DNA of 64,000 bases. Origin: Synechococcus sp. PROS-7-1. Its GTDB lineage: Bacteria; Cyanobacteriota; Cyanobacteriia; PCC-6307; Cyanobiaceae. The DNA lies in NCBI RefSeq assembly GCF_014279795.1, contig NZ_CP047945.1:702572-766571 (forward strand). The letters run 5' to 3'. The position numbers and the translations under genes were made by a program. Below, one piece after another: positions 8,955-19,034 of the stretch (its first letter is position 1; each line of letters starts with the position of its first letter). The notes under the pieces are model-generated. The model searched no databases. It saw only the letters and a program-made list of their open reading frames with translations, and had not been told where the DNA came from.

Positions 8955-10622
8955 GTGCTGAGGCTGAGCGAGCTTCGTTTGGAGCTTGATCACACGGAGG
9001 AGGATCTGGAACGGGCCGTTCTTCGCTGCCTGAAAATTCCACGGGATCGCCTGCTCGAGCGCCATCTGGTGAAACGCAGCATCGATGCGCGTCGACGCGA
9101 TCGGATTCGCCTGATCTACAGCGTGGACGTGCAGGTGCGTGGAGAGGATGCTCTGCTGCGTCGGTGTGCCCAGGACCGTCGGGTTCGTCGCAGTCCCGAT
9201 GAGCGCTATCACTACGTCACTCAGGCTCCACCTTCCCAAGAAACCAGTGGGCAGCATCGACCTGTAGTGATCGGAGCTGGCCCATGCGGCTATTTCGCGG
9301 CCCTTCTGCTGGCTCAGATGGGCTTTCGGCCTCTGCTGCTGGAGCGGGGGCAGCCAGTGAAGCAGCGCAGTGCCGATACATTCGGATTCTGGCGAAGGAC
9401 CTCGGCGTTCCAGCCGGAATCCAACGCGCAGTTCGGCGAAGGAGGGGCTGGAACTTTCTCCGACGGAAAGCTTTACAGCCAGGTGAGTGATCCTGCCCAT
9501 TACGGCAGGAAGGTGCTGGAGGAACTCGTCGCCTGTGGTGCCAACCGTGAGATCCTCACGCTGCACCGACCCCATGTCGGTACTTTCAAGCTCGCCACAG
9601 TGGTGAGGGGATTGCGAGCGCGGATCGAAGCCCTGGGTGGTGAAGTGCGCTTCGGAAGCAGGGTGGATGCACTGGAGATCGAACCAGGATCACCCTCGGC
9701 AGAGAAACCGTTGAAGCTCTCCGGTGTGAGACTGTCTGATGGCACGCATCTGGCATGCGACCAATTGGTATTGGCGCCGGGACATTCGGCCAGAGACACC
9801 TTCGAGATGCTGGAGGGGGTTGGTGTTGCATTGGAACGCAAACCCTTTGCCATCGGCGTACGCATCGAACACCCTCAGGCACTGATCGATCGTGCTCGCT
9901 GGGGTGATTGTGCTGGTCATCCCCTGCTCGGTGCCGCCGAGTACAAGCTGGTGCATCACGCCGGTAACGGCCGCTGCGTCTACAGCTTCTGCATGTGCCC
10001 CGGCGGATTTGTGGTGGGAGCAACCTCTGAGCCAGGCCGTGTTGTGACGAACGGCATGAGCCAACATTCCCGCAATGAGCGCAACGCCAACAGTGGGCTC
10101 GTCATCCCGGTCTCGGATGATGACCTGGCTCCCCATGAACGTTTCCATGGGGATCCTCTGGCAGGCATGGCATTTCAACGCGCGCTTGAAGGTCGGGCCT
10201 TCGAGCTGGGAGGAGGTGATTACAGCGCCCCCATCCAGCGTTTGCAGGATCTGCTCGAGGGCCGTGCATCAACGGGAGTGGGCTCTGTTGCACCGTCGTA
10301 CCAGCCAGGTGTGCGTCCTGCCGACCTCGCTGACCTGCTGCCAGCGTCGATGATTGCTGCGCTTAGGGAGGCCCTGCCGGCCTTTGCGAAGCAACTCCCT
10401 GGATACGACCACCCCGATGCGGTGCTCACGGCTATCGAAACGCGAACATCGTCTCCACTGCGCATTCCGCGCGATCAAGCGTTGGAGTCGATCAACGTTC
10501 AGGGTTTGACTCCCGCCGGTGAAGGGGCTGGGTTCGCAGGGGGGATCCTGTCAGCTGCCATTGACGGAATTCGGGCGGCTGAAGCTGTGGCCTTGCGCCT
10601 CTCGGAGCGACCCTCGGAATGA
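8955..10622 (+). CDS. FAD-dependent oxidoreductase (COG2509 type)
   Basis: 555 residues from a GTG start. Residues 1-90 form a distinct basic N-terminal domain. A dinucleotide-binding motif (VVIGAGPCGYFAALLLA) starts near 104, followed by GEGGAGTFSDGK and by a C-terminal FAD contact (PAGEGAGFAGGI, about 519-530). This arrangement is that of the uncharacterised NAD(FAD)-utilising dehydrogenases of cyanobacteria and other bacteria. The physiological substrate is unknown. It follows the binding-protein-like gene by 34 bases on the same strand. Confidence 0.85.
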   Translation: MLRLSELRLELDHTEEDLERAVLRCLKIPRDRLLERHLVKRSIDARRRDRIRLIYSVDVQVRGEDALLRRCAQDRRVRRSPDERYHYVTQAPPSQETSGQHRPVVIGAGPCGYFAALLLAQMGFRPLLLERGQPVKQRSADTFGFWRRTSAFQPESNAQFGEGGAGTFSDGKLYSQVSDPAHYGRKVLEELVACGANREILTLHRPHVGTFKLATVVRGLRARIEALGGEVRFGSRVDALEIEPGSPSAEKPLKLSGVRLSDGTHLACDQLVLAPGHSARDTFEMLEGVGVALERKPFAIGVRIEHPQALIDRARWGDCAGHPLLGAAEYKLVHHAGNGRCVYSFCMCPGGFVVGATSEPGRVVTNGMSQHSRNERNANSGLVIPVSDDDLAPHERFHGDPLAGMAFQRALEGRAFELGGGDYSAPIQRLQDLLEGRASTGVGSVAPSYQPGVRPADLADLLPASMIAALREALPAFAKQLPGYDHPDAVLTAIETRTSSPLRIPRDQALESINVQGLTPAGEGAGFAGGILSAAIDGIRAAEAVALRLSERPSE

Positions 10623-10633
10623 TGGTGCCGGAA

Positions 10634-11428
10634 TCAGGCCGCGGCTTGAGCGACGATGCCACTCCACTGCACCGCCTTCACCTGATCCCGTCGCCAGGAG
10701 TGAAACAGGTCGGGTTCGCTGACTGTGCAGAGCGGGCACAGGCTGATCTTGTCAGCTTGTAGGCCGCAGTCCACCAGTTGGGAGAAGGCGGCCTTGCGGA
10801 TATCGAGGCGACAGCGACCGTCCTCGGGATCCTCACGAATGATTCCGCTCTGTTCCAGGACCTGGAAGGATGCCTGCCGACTCCCTAACGAGGCTCCAAT
10901 CTTCTCAGCCACAGTCTCTTCAACCTGATAAAGCTCTCCGCTTACGGCAGGGCCCATCGCAACCAGGAGGCGATCCCTTCGGGCACCCAGGGCTTCCAGT
11001 TGAGAGACCGCTCCCGGAAGAATCCGGCTGGCCACCCCTCGCCACCCGGCGTGACAGGCCGAGACGTGACCGCTGTCCGGATCGGCAATCAGTACAGGCG
11101 TGCAGTCAGCACCGCAGACCCAGAGACTTTGCCCGCCTTGATCGCTCACCAGCCCATCGGCCTCAGGCCAGGGGGATTCAGTTGCTTTCGATGCTGGCAG
11201 AACGACGTTGCCATGCACTTGCTGAGGACGATGCACACTGGCGCCTGCCGAGAGGTAACCGGCGAGCTCGTCAGGTCCCCGGCCTTGCCAGCGACGGGTG
11301 AAAAAACCATGCTCAAACCCCGCTGCGTGCAGGAGGTCAGAGGTGAGGTAGTACCCCCCATAACAGCCGACCCAGGTCCACTGCTCGAGAGCATTGAAGC
11401 AGCGGTCGTTGCTTTGGGTTGGATCCAC
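10634..11428 (-). CDS. pgeF: Purine nucleoside phosphorylase / multicopper-oxidase-like LACC1 (YfiH) family
   Basis: 264 residues from a GTG start. Family signature residues that bind zinc are visible: the VHGN histidine region, the Cys in CGADCTP and the His in CHAGWRG. Members were formerly annotated as polyphenol oxidase or laccase; enzymes of this family act on purine nucleosides (phosphorolysis/deamination). It begins 2 bases after the stop of the Tab2 homologue, so the two, and probably the S1 gene upstream, are co-transcribed on the minus strand. Confidence 0.9.
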   Translation of the reverse strand: MDPTQSNDRCFNALEQWTWVGCYGGYYLTSDLLHAAGFEHGFFTRRWQGRGPDELAGYLSAGASVHRPQQVHGNVVLPASKATESPWPEADGLVSDQGGQSLWVCGADCTPVLIADPDSGHVSACHAGWRGVASRILPGAVSQLEALGARRDRLLVAMGPAVSGELYQVEETVAEKIGASLGSRQASFQVLEQSGIIREDPEDGRCRLDIRKAAFSQLVDCGLQADKISLCPLCTVSEPDLFHSWRRDQVKAVQWSGIVAQAAA

Positions 11429-11430
11429 GC

Positions 11431-12345
11431 TTAGGCCTCGGGTTGATCCCTGAGCATCCAGAACCCGTCAAACCGCTGGCTGTCGGGAGTGGTCTGCACG
11501 GAGATGAACTGCAGGCCGCGGGACCTGCTGACGGAGTCCATCAGGGCATCACGGCACTGATCGGCCTCACCTTGGCCTAGATCGCTAACAAGCCAACTGT
11601 CATCCTGCCCGGCGTCAAGGATCAGTTGCTGGGCGTTCACGCGCAGCCGGACGGGCTCCAAGCCTCCCACCCAGCCGGCCAGAGCAAGGGCGCGGGTTTG
11701 GCTGAAGAGGCGCAAGCCTGGGACCGGCAGCTCAGGATCCATCGCCTCTGGAATCGGTAGAAGACCGTTGAATCCCATGGGCCATTCGCCGGCTTCACGC
11801 AGACTTCCCAGCGGCAGGGCTGCCCAACCCCAGGCGTCTCCCCGGACGGCCTCAGGCAAGGGCAATGGAGGCGTGGCGATCGGAGCGGGAGGTGGAGCGA
11901 GCGGGCCAGCCATGAATCCCTCATCGAGGGGATAGAGATCCCGTTCCCGTTCCTCCAACCAGTCGAGGAGTGCGTAGGTTCTTCGGCTTGGAATCATTTC
12001 CAGGCCGAGCTCGCTGGCAGCGCGTTGCACCATCGTGCGCATCGCGCTGCGCCATGTGCGCAAACGTCTTGGCGGCATCCACCCTTGTTCGTTGGCGGTG
12101 CCCAAGGCTTCGCGCAGAGCTGCAGCCAACCAGGTGGAGTTCACATCACCAGCTGGACAGCGTTTTTCAAACCGAAAACAGTCCGGAGCTGAAGGGGTGG
12201 GAGTGCTTGTGACCAGGAGTTCCCATCGCTTTTTGCCATCGGCTTCAAGAATGGGTCTCGAGTAGAAGTCGAGTTCCCAGTCAGCCTGTTTCGGCGCCGA
12301 GGATCGTTCTCCGTTATTACCGACTGTCTGTGGAGGGGTGATCAT
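11431..12345 (-). CDS. Tab2/Atab2 family RNA-binding protein
   Basis: 304 residues. The N-terminal WELDFYSRPI and later GWMPPRRLRTWR and ERERDLYP motifs mark the Tab2/Atab2 family (DUF1092), found in all oxygenic phototrophs. In Chlamydomonas and Arabidopsis the homologues bind the psaB mRNA leader and are needed for translation of photosystem I subunits; a similar role here is inference. A proline/leucine-rich linker lies near residues 165-180. The start ATG overlaps the stop of the S1-domain gene by 4 bases, which links two RNA-binding proteins in one unit. Confidence 0.87.
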   Translation of the reverse strand: MITPPQTVGNNGERSSAPKQADWELDFYSRPILEADGKKRWELLVTSTPTPSAPDCFRFEKRCPAGDVNSTWLAAALREALGTANEQGWMPPRRLRTWRSAMRTMVQRAASELGLEMIPSRRTYALLDWLEERERDLYPLDEGFMAGPLAPPPAPIATPPLPLPEAVRGDAWGWAALPLGSLREAGEWPMGFNGLLPIPEAMDPELPVPGLRLFSQTRALALAGWVGGLEPVRLRVNAQQLILDAGQDDSWLVSDLGQGEADQCRDALMDSVSRSRGLQFISVQTTPDSQRFDGFWMLRDQPEA

Positions 12346-13634
12346 CCAGCTGACTGTTCCTGCTGCCTGAGGACGTTACGAGCCCTGTTGGCACGTTCGG
12401 CAGCTTCGGCCATCACGGTGTCGCGATTGATCAAAAGCTCTCCGGGCTGCCCTTCCAGCATGGCGGTGTTGAGGGCAATCCGTCCCCGTCCAGGGTCGAG
12501 CTCGGTGATGAGCGCTTTGACGCTGTCGCCTTGGTCGAAGACCTCCCGAAGTGATCGCAGGCTGCCGCCGGTGATCATCGACTGGTGGAGAAGTCCGCTG
12601 ATGCCTCCGAGATCGATGAACAGTCCGTAGGGCTTAACAGCAGCCACATGGCCCTCCACCAGCTGGCCGACTTCCAGTTCGGCGAAACGGGCCGCCGTTG
12701 CGGCTTTTTTCTCCGAGAGCACAAGCTTTCGGGTTTCGGAATTGACCTCAAGGAAGGCAACACCAAGAGTCTTGCCAACGAGAGCTTCGTGGTTCTCGCC
12801 CTCTTGGAGCTGAGATCGGGGAATGAAGCCACGCAGGCCCTCGAGATCACAGGTGACGCCTCCGCGGTTGAAGCCACTCACCTTCACCTGCACCACCTTG
12901 CCCTCCTTCTCAAGCTGCTTCACCTTGTCCCAGCTTTTACGCAGTGCCAGGGCTCTGCAGCTGATGGTGACCATGCCGTCGGCATTTTGTTCCCGTGTCA
13001 CCAGGACTTCGATCTCTAAGCCTTTGGGAAAACGCTCCTTGAGGTTCGTGATCACGCCAAGGCCGCACTCACTTTTGGGCATGAAGCCAGGTGCTTTGCC
13101 GCCGATGTCGACATACACGCCATCGCTTTCCATCCCGATCACCGTTCCCGTAACCACATCGCCCGTGGTGCCGACGGGCTCGTTCTCGTCAAGGGCAGCC
13201 AGGAAGGCATCCTCATCAAAATCGAAATCATCCACACTGCGCTGAAGTCCTCCGGAGGCCTGCTGCATCTCTGCAGGCTTCCGACGCGACTCCGATCCAC
13301 CCATGAGATCGGCCATGGTCATCCCGCCGAAATCGTCATGGTCGGGGGATCGGCGCACCTCCGGCTCTGCGGCGCGGGGAGCCGCTGGAGCGGCGGCCTG
13401 GGGCGGAGGTGCAAGGGATGTGCCTGCCTCGAGGGCCGCCTGTTCGAGTTGTTCTGCCCTCGCTGCCGCAGCATCTGCCGCGGCTCTTGCTTCTTCGGCA
13501 TCACGGCGCAGACGGTCCTGCTCCTCTCGCTTACTGATATGCATGACCTGCAAGGGCTTTTTCGGCGGCTGCGCCGAGGGAGTCGCTGCCTTGCGGGGTT
13601 CTGAAGATGAATTCTGACGTTCTGTGCCGGCCAT
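12342..13634 (-). CDS. rps1b: S1-domain RNA-binding protein (ribosomal protein S1 homologue)
   Basis: 430 residues. The first 145 residues are low-complexity: basic, then an Arg/Ala/Glu-rich coiled-coil-like stretch (about 38-70), then Pro/Ala and acidic segments. Three S1 (OB-fold) repeats follow at about 155-225, 243-308 and 322-392; typical motifs are VTGTVIGMESDGVYVDIGG, and GHVAAVKPYGLFIDLGG in the third. The three-repeat form matches the second S1 protein of cyanobacteria, not the long E. coli S1. Likely roles are mRNA binding and ribosome association. ATG start at 13634, 4-base overlap with the next gene. Confidence 0.88.
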   Translation of the reverse strand: MAGTERQNSSSEPRKAATPSAQPPKKPLQVMHISKREEQDRLRRDAEEARAAADAAAARAEQLEQAALEAGTSLAPPPQAAAPAAPRAAEPEVRRSPDHDDFGGMTMADLMGGSESRRKPAEMQQASGGLQRSVDDFDFDEDAFLAALDENEPVGTTGDVVTGTVIGMESDGVYVDIGGKAPGFMPKSECGLGVITNLKERFPKGLEIEVLVTREQNADGMVTISCRALALRKSWDKVKQLEKEGKVVQVKVSGFNRGGVTCDLEGLRGFIPRSQLQEGENHEALVGKTLGVAFLEVNSETRKLVLSEKKAATAARFAELEVGQLVEGHVAAVKPYGLFIDLGGISGLLHQSMITGGSLRSLREVFDQGDSVKALITELDPGRGRIALNTAMLEGQPGELLINRDTVMAEAAERANRARNVLRQQEQSAG

Positions 13635-13685
13635 GGGACCCGTCGTCCTTGATCGGTCAGTTTGACAGGAGATGGTGAAGAGTCG

Positions 13686-14531
13686 ATGGAGTGCTCAGAC
13701 TCCCGCAGATCGCGACGCTTGGATCACCTGCATTGGCCTGATGCAGCGTCGCGGCTGCGCGACCCACGTTCAACGCTGGTCTGGCCATTCGGAGCGCTGG
13801 AACAGCACGGCCCTCAGCTGCCTCTCGCGACGGATGCTCTCTTCGCGGAGCGGATCCTTTCCCGTGTCTTGGAGACGCTCCCGGACGCGTGGCCGATCTG
13901 GGCGCTCCCCCCTCAGTCGATTGGTCTCTCTCCTGAACACCGAGGATTTCCTGGCACCTTGAGCCTGAGTGCCGATCTGTTGATTCGCCTTGTTGTTGAG
14001 GTGGGGGAGCAGCTGGCAGACCAGGGGGTGAAGCGACTAGTTCTTTTCAATGCCCATGGCGGGCAGATTGGATTGCTGCAGACCGCAGCCAGGGAGCTGG
14101 CGGCCCGAGCTCCATCGATGGCTGTGTTGCCCTGCTTTCTCTGGAGTGGTGTCGCGGGGCTCGAGGCCCTGATCCCCAGCCAGGAGCTACAGAACGGATT
14201 GCACGCAGGGCTGGCAGAAACCAGTCTGATGCTGGCCCTCGCCCCCGAACTTGTCGGACCGGAGCGTCCCTGCGACGGTCTCCAATCCGCCGTACCCCCG
14301 CCGGATGGGTGGAGCCTCGAGGGTGCTGCCCCTTATGCCTGGTTCACAGCCGACATCAGCAACAGCGGAGTTGTCGGAGACAGTCGCAAAGCCGACGCCT
14401 CGCTCGGGCACCGTCTGAACACCGCCCTCATAGACCATTGGAGCAGCCTTTTCAGCAGTTTGATGGTCTCTGATTGGCCCCCTACCGCCGATGCCAGGCG
14501 TGTGCGAGGACCATCAACCTTGCATCCATAA
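13686..14531 (+). CDS. Creatininase/creatinine amidohydrolase family protein
   Basis: 281 residues from ATG 13686 (a TTG at 13662 would add 8). Metal-binding signature residues are present: the ExHG and D of [17 protein letters not shown], the NAHGGQ motif in the middle and a Glu in GLAETSLM. Family members hydrolyse cyclic amides and related bonds (creatininase, formamide hydrolases in cofactor synthesis, MftE peptidase); the substrate here is unknown. It diverges from the S1 gene and ends 49 bases before ado. Confidence 0.85.
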   Translation: MECSDSRRSRRLDHLHWPDAASRLRDPRSTLVWPFGALEQHGPQLPLATDALFAERILSRVLETLPDAWPIWALPPQSIGLSPEHRGFPGTLSLSADLLIRLVVEVGEQLADQGVKRLVLFNAHGGQIGLLQTAARELAARAPSMAVLPCFLWSGVAGLEALIPSQELQNGLHAGLAETSLMLALAPELVGPERPCDGLQSAVPPPDGWSLEGAAPYAWFTADISNSGVVGDSRKADASLGHRLNTALIDHWSSLFSSLMVSDWPPTADARRVRGPSTLHP

Positions 14532-14580
14532 CGGGTGGCTCTGGTTACAGTCGGTCGCATTGATTAATTCGGAAAGATCC

Positions 14581-15312
14581 ATGCCGACCCCTGTCACCTC
14601 CGAGGTCGCCGTTCTGGACGAGCAGGCTGGATCCACCCAGGCGCTCCCCGACTTCTCCAGCGAGGCCTACAAGGACGCGTATAGCCGTATCAACGCGATC
14701 GTGATCGAAGGCGAGCAAGAGGCGCATGACAACTACATCTCCCTCGGCACGCTGATCCCCGATCAGGCCGATGAACTGGCGCGACTGGCCAGGATGGAGA
14801 TGAAGCATATGAAGGGCTTCATGTCTTGCGGTCGCAACCTTGGCGTAGAGGCGGATATGCCCTTCGCGAAGGACTTTTTCGCGCCCCTTCACGGCAATTT
14901 TCAGACTGCTTTGAAAGAGGGAAAGGTGGTGACCTGTCTGCTGATTCAGGCGTTACTCATCGAGGCCTTTGCTATCTCCGCCTATCACATCTATATCCCT
15001 GTCGCTGACCCCTTTGCGCGCAAGATCACTGAGGGTGTGGTGAAAGATGAATACACCCATCTCAACTACGGACAGGAGTGGCTCAAAGCCAACCTCGAAG
15101 CGAGCCGCGAAGAATTGATGGAAGCCAACAAGGTCAATCTGCCCTTGATTCGCTCAATGCTCGAGCAAGTGGCAGCCGATGCCGCAGTTCTCAAGATGGA
15201 AAAGGAAGATCTCATCGAGGATTTCCTGATCGCTTATCAAGAGGCACTGGAACAGATTGGTTTCACTTCCAGGGACATTGCTCGGATGGCTGCTGCTGCC
15301 CTCGCGGTCTGA
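14581..15312 (+). CDS. ado: Aldehyde deformylating oxygenase (alkane synthesis)
   Basis: Converts fatty aldehydes to n-alkanes (one carbon shorter) plus formate, using O2 and reducing equivalents. 243 residues from ATG 14581. All di-iron ligands of the ferritin-like helix bundle are in place: Glu45, Glu73, His76, Glu128, Glu157 and His160. The start is supported by GGAAAGATCC directly upstream; the longer open frame overlaps the preceding gene. The aldehyde donor enzyme, aar, is the next gene, the universal order in cyanobacteria with this pathway. Confidence 0.97.
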   Translation: MPTPVTSEVAVLDEQAGSTQALPDFSSEAYKDAYSRINAIVIEGEQEAHDNYISLGTLIPDQADELARLARMEMKHMKGFMSCGRNLGVEADMPFAKDFFAPLHGNFQTALKEGKVVTCLLIQALLIEAFAISAYHIYIPVADPFARKITEGVVKDEYTHLNYGQEWLKANLEASREELMEANKVNLPLIRSMLEQVAADAAVLKMEKEDLIEDFLIAYQEALEQIGFTSRDIARMAAAALAV

Positions 15313-15347
15313 AGCAAGACCCCTTGATCCGGTCCGGTTCGCTCACA

Positions 15348-15410
15348 GGCACGTTGTGCAGAACACGTGCCAACGTGGGACGATGATCGATCAGCGCACC
15401 GTCGGGTGCG
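15348..15410 (+). other. Two hairpins between ado and aar
   Basis: The 137-base gap between ado and aar holds two inverted repeats: GGCACGT at 15348-15354 pairing with ACGTGCC at 15365-15371, and CGCACC at 15395-15400 pairing with GGTGCG at 15405-15410. Neither is followed by a T-run on the plus strand, so a processing or attenuation element or a dyad in an aar promoter is more likely than a strong terminator. Confidence 0.4.
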
Positions 15411-15449
15411 GTTCTGTTCAATGCGTTTACACACGATCGTCGGCGGCAC

Positions 15450-16490
15450 ATGTTTGGTCTGATCGGACATTCCACAAGTTTTGAAGCTGCCAGGCGGAAG
15501 GCTTCCGAACTTGGGTTCGATCACATCGCTGAGGGTGACCTCGATGTGTGGTGCAGCGCCCCGCCTCAGCTTGTGGAGCACGTCGAGGTCACCAGCGCCA
15601 CAGGTCGGACCATTCAGGGTGCCTACATCGACTCCTGCTTCGTGCCGGAAATGTTGAGTCGTTTCAAAACGGCACGCCGCAAGGTGCTCAATGCCATGGA
15701 GCTCGCCCAGAAAAAGGGGATTGACATCACTGCGCTTGGCGGATTCACCTCGATCATCTTCGAGAACTTCAACCTGCTGCAGCACCAGCACGTGCGCAGC
15801 ACAACCCTGGCCTGGGAGCGCTTCACCACCGGCAATACCCATACGGCTTGGGTGATCTGCCGCCAAGTTGAAAACAATGCTCCCTCTCTGGGCATCGATC
15901 TCAAAAAGGCCACTGTGGCTGTGGTCGGAGCAACCGGGGATATCGGCAGTGCCGTTTGCCGCTGGCTCTCCTCCCGGACCGGGGTGGCTGAACTGTTGCT
16001 CGTGGCTCGGCAACAGAAACCGCTTGAAGATCTCCAGGAAGAGCTCGGCGGAGGTCGGATTCTTAGTCTCGAAGATGCGCTACCGGAAGCTGATGTCGTC
16101 GTTTGGGTCGCCAGCATGCCTCGCACCCTTGAGATCGACACGTCCAGGCTGAAAACTCCTTGTTTGATGATCGATGGCGGCTACCCCAAAAACCTTGATA
16201 CCCATGTGGCTGCCAAAGGGATTCACGTCTTGAAGGGCGGGATTGTTGAATTTTTCACAGACATCGGATGGTCGATGATGGAAATCGCCGAGATGGAAAA
16301 ACCTCAGCGTCAAATGTTTGCCTGCTTCGCCGAAGCGATGCTTCTCGAGTTTGAGTCGCATCACACCAACTTCAGCTGGGGACGGAACAACATCACGCTG
16401 GAGAAAATGGATTTCATTGGTGGGGCCTCCGTCCGCCATGGGTTCACCACCCTCAATCTGCAGGGCCTTCCTCAGGCTGCAGCTGCCTGA
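15450..16490 (+). CDS. aar: Long-chain acyl-ACP reductase (alkane synthesis)
   Basis: Reduces acyl-ACP to fatty aldehyde with NADPH, feeding ado. 346 residues. The N-terminal substrate domain has [12 protein letters not shown] (about 97-108); the NADPH Rossmann motif [12 protein letters not shown] is at 158-169; Cys292 in the QMFACFAEA segment corresponds to the acyl-thioester cysteine of the characterised cyanobacterial enzyme. The gene is followed 20 bases later by accA, so fatty acid synthesis and hydrocarbon production may share a transcript. Confidence 0.97.
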   Translation: MFGLIGHSTSFEAARRKASELGFDHIAEGDLDVWCSAPPQLVEHVEVTSATGRTIQGAYIDSCFVPEMLSRFKTARRKVLNAMELAQKKGIDITALGGFTSIIFENFNLLQHQHVRSTTLAWERFTTGNTHTAWVICRQVENNAPSLGIDLKKATVAVVGATGDIGSAVCRWLSSRTGVAELLLVARQQKPLEDLQEELGGGRILSLEDALPEADVVVWVASMPRTLEIDTSRLKTPCLMIDGGYPKNLDTHVAAKGIHVLKGGIVEFFTDIGWSMMEIAEMEKPQRQMFACFAEAMLLEFESHHTNFSWGRNNITLEKMDFIGGASVRHGFTTLNLQGLPQAAAA

Positions 16491-16510
16491 CCTCACTCTC
16501 TTGATTCGCC

Positions 16511-17500
16511 ATGCCACGCCGTCCGCTTCTCGAGTTTGAGAAACCCCTGGTCGAACTCGAGCAGCAGATTGAACAGATCCGCCAGCGCGCGCGCGACTCA
16601 GAGGTTGACGTCAGCCCTCAGCTCCACCAGCTCGAAACGCTGGCTGCACGCCGCCGTGAGGAGATTTTCAAATCGCTGACGCCAGCTCAAAAAATACAAG
16701 TGGCGCGTCATCCCCATCGCCCCAGCACTCTGGACTACATCCAGATGCTCTGCGATGACTGGGTCGAGCTTCATGGTGACCGGCGGGGCAGTGACGATCA
16801 GGCCCTGATCGGAGGTATTGGCCGCTTGGGCGATCGCGCCGTGATGCTGATCGGACATCAGAAGGGACGGGACACGAAAGAGAACGTGGCGCGGAACTTC
16901 GGGATGGCCACCCCGGGCGGCTATCGAAAGGCTCTTCGTCTGATGGATCATGCCAATCGTTTTGAACTTCCGATCCTTTCGTTCATTGACACTCCTGGTG
17001 CCTACGCCGGTCTGCTGGCCGAAGAGCAGGGGCAGGGGGAAGCGATCGCGGTGAATCTGCGTGAGATGTTCCGATTCAGGGTGCCCATCATTGCCACTGT
17101 GATTGGAGAAGGTGGCTCCGGCGGTGCTTTGGGAATCGGCGTCGCCGACAGGCTGCTGATGTTTGAGCACAGCGTTTACACAGTGGCGAGTCCCGAGGCC
17201 TGCGCATCCATCCTCTGGCGTGATGCAGGCAAAGCCTCCGAAGCGGCTTCGGCTCTCAAGATCACGGGCCCGGACCTGCTCAGCCTCGGTGTGGTGGATG
17301 AGGTGCTCCCTGAGCCAGTCGGCGGAAATAACTGGGCTCCACTGGAGGCTGGCGAGATCTTGAAGGAGGCTCTAACCCGCAATCTTGAGGTTCTTCTGAG
17401 GCTCTCCCAGGAGGATCTCAAAGAGCAGCGCTACGGCAAGTTCCGGGCCATGGGGCAATTTCTCGATGGCCTATCACCGGAAGCCCTTGCAGCTGAGTAG
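16511..17500 (+). CDS. accA: Acetyl-CoA carboxylase carboxyltransferase subunit alpha
   Basis: Together with AccD transfers CO2 from biotinyl-BCCP to acetyl-CoA, the committed step of fatty acid synthesis. 329 residues, a normal length. Recognisable motifs: [14 protein letters not shown] at the N-terminus, [20 protein letters not shown] and the oxyanion segment [15 protein letters not shown]. It lies 20 bases after aar, and the SDR gene starts 24 bases after it. Confidence 0.97.
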   Translation: MPRRPLLEFEKPLVELEQQIEQIRQRARDSEVDVSPQLHQLETLAARRREEIFKSLTPAQKIQVARHPHRPSTLDYIQMLCDDWVELHGDRRGSDDQALIGGIGRLGDRAVMLIGHQKGRDTKENVARNFGMATPGGYRKALRLMDHANRFELPILSFIDTPGAYAGLLAEEQGQGEAIAVNLREMFRFRVPIIATVIGEGGSGGALGIGVADRLLMFEHSVYTVASPEACASILWRDAGKASEAASALKITGPDLLSLGVVDEVLPEPVGGNNWAPLEAGEILKEALTRNLEVLLRLSQEDLKEQRYGKFRAMGQFLDGLSPEALAAE

Positions 17501-17524
17501 GGTACCTCGGCTCGCACGGATTCA

Positions 17525-18232
17525 TTGCCTTCCGTACTGATTACAGGTGCATCCCGCGGGATTGGTCAAGCTGCTGCCAAGGCCTTTGCATCAGCTGGAT
17601 GGGATCTTCTGCTTGTTTCTCGAAGTGAGGCAGCGCTTCAGTCCCTCAAGGCTGAGCTGTCGGCCAGCGGTTCCCGAGTTGTCTATCGAGCCATCGACCT
17701 CACCGATCCTTCCGTGATCGCTCCAGGTCTCGAGGAGCTCCTCAACCAGGGTCTTCGCCCGTCGGTTTTGATCAACAATGCGGGTGCTGCCTGGACGGGA
17801 GACTTGCTCGCCATGCCGCTTGATCGCTGGGAGTGGTTGATGCAGCTCAACCTCACCAGCGTTTTTCAGGTCTGTGCTGCAGTTGTTCCAGCCATGCGTC
17901 CCGCTGGCGGACTGGTCATCAATGTGAGCAGTCACGCGGCGCGAAACGCTTTTCCTGGTTGGGGGGCCTACTGCACGGTTAAAGCTGCTCTTGCCAGCTT
18001 CACCCGCTGCTTGGCTGAGGAGGAGCGAGGAAATGGGATCCGCGCCTGCACGCTCACGCTCGGAGCTGTGAATACGTCACTGTGGGACTCTCCTACGGTC
18101 GACAGCACTTTCGACCGCCGTGCCATGCTTCCCGTAAATCAGGCAGCTGCCGCACTCCTGCATCTTGCTCAGCAACCTGCCACTCAGGTCGTCGAAGACC
18201 TCACTCTGATGCCGGCCACCGGCGCTTTCTGA
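17525..18232 (+). CDS. Short-chain dehydrogenase/reductase
   Basis: 235 residues from a TTG start; the cofactor motif TGASRGIG begins at residue 7, so no room exists for a later start. Other family features: NNAG near 89, the catalytic Ser in NVSSHAA and the YxxxK pair in AYCTVKAAL. FabG-like by size and by position after accA, aar and ado, but not close enough by eye to assign beta-ketoacyl-ACP reductase. NAD(P)-dependent; substrate unknown. Confidence 0.85.
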   Translation: MPSVLITGASRGIGQAAAKAFASAGWDLLLVSRSEAALQSLKAELSASGSRVVYRAIDLTDPSVIAPGLEELLNQGLRPSVLINNAGAAWTGDLLAMPLDRWEWLMQLNLTSVFQVCAAVVPAMRPAGGLVINVSSHAARNAFPGWGAYCTVKAALASFTRCLAEEERGNGIRACTLTLGAVNTSLWDSPTVDSTFDRRAMLPVNQAAAALLHLAQQPATQVVEDLTLMPATGAF

Positions 18233-18244
18233 TCACTGCTCGAT

Positions 18245-19003
18245 ATGACTTCCACCCTTCCTGTCTCCACCAACGGCAACGGATCTGTATCTCAGAACGG
18301 AAAGCTCTCTGCGCTGGAGTCCCGAGTTTCTGAGCGTATCCGTGCGCGACTAAGGGAACGGGATGTGTCGTTCCTTGCCAATGACAATGTGGCAGATCAT
18401 CTGCTTCCCGGGGAACTCGATGCATTGCAGGTTGAGGTGGCGGACCGCGTCCGAGATCTTCTCAATGCTCTTGTGATCGACATCGAGAACGATCACAACA
18501 CGGCTGAAACAGCTGAGCGGGTGGCGAAGATGTATCTACACGAAGTCTTCAAAGGCCGTTATCACCAGCAGCCCAAAGTGGCCAGCTTCCCCAATGTGAA
18601 AAAGCTGGATGAAATTTATACGGTTGGACCTATCACTGTGCGTTCGGCTTGTTCACACCACTTGGTGCCCATCATGGGCAACTGCTGGATTGGTATCAAG
18701 CCTGGAGAGAGGGTGATTGGTCTTTCTAAGTTCACCCGTGTTGCTGACTGGGTGTTTTCAAGACCTCATATCCAGGAAGAGGCAGTGATGATTCTTGCTG
18801 ATGAAATTGAGCGACTTTGTAAGCCACAGGGGTTGGGAATCATCATCAAAGCCCAGCACTACTGCATGAAATGGCGGGGTGTGAAAGAACCGCAGACCAG
18901 CATGGTGAATTCAGTCGTCCGGGGCGATTTTCGTCATGATCCCAGCCTCAAGCAAGAGTTCTTCGAGCTCGTGCGACAGCAGGAAGCGCTCCTCAGTACT
19001 TGA
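18245..19003 (+). CDS. folE: GTP cyclohydrolase I
   Basis: Converts GTP to dihydroneopterin triphosphate, first step of folate and pterin synthesis. 252 residues. Zinc ligands Cys136, His139 and Cys207 are in the SACSHHLVP and AQHYCMKWRG motifs, and GLSKFTRVADW is intact. The first 40 residues are a polar extension, and the segment at 78-108 (DIENDHNTAETAERVAKMYL) departs from the EGLLDTPKRVA pattern of typical FolE, so it belongs to a divergent branch. It follows the SDR gene by 12 bases. Confidence 0.9.
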   Translation: MTSTLPVSTNGNGSVSQNGKLSALESRVSERIRARLRERDVSFLANDNVADHLLPGELDALQVEVADRVRDLLNALVIDIENDHNTAETAERVAKMYLHEVFKGRYHQQPKVASFPNVKKLDEIYTVGPITVRSACSHHLVPIMGNCWIGIKPGERVIGLSKFTRVADWVFSRPHIQEEAVMILADEIERLCKPQGLGIIIKAQHYCMKWRGVKEPQTSMVNSVVRGDFRHDPSLKQEFFELVRQQEALLST

Positions 19004-19034
19004 GAAACGCGTTGTAGCAACAGGCTTTCTTGGT

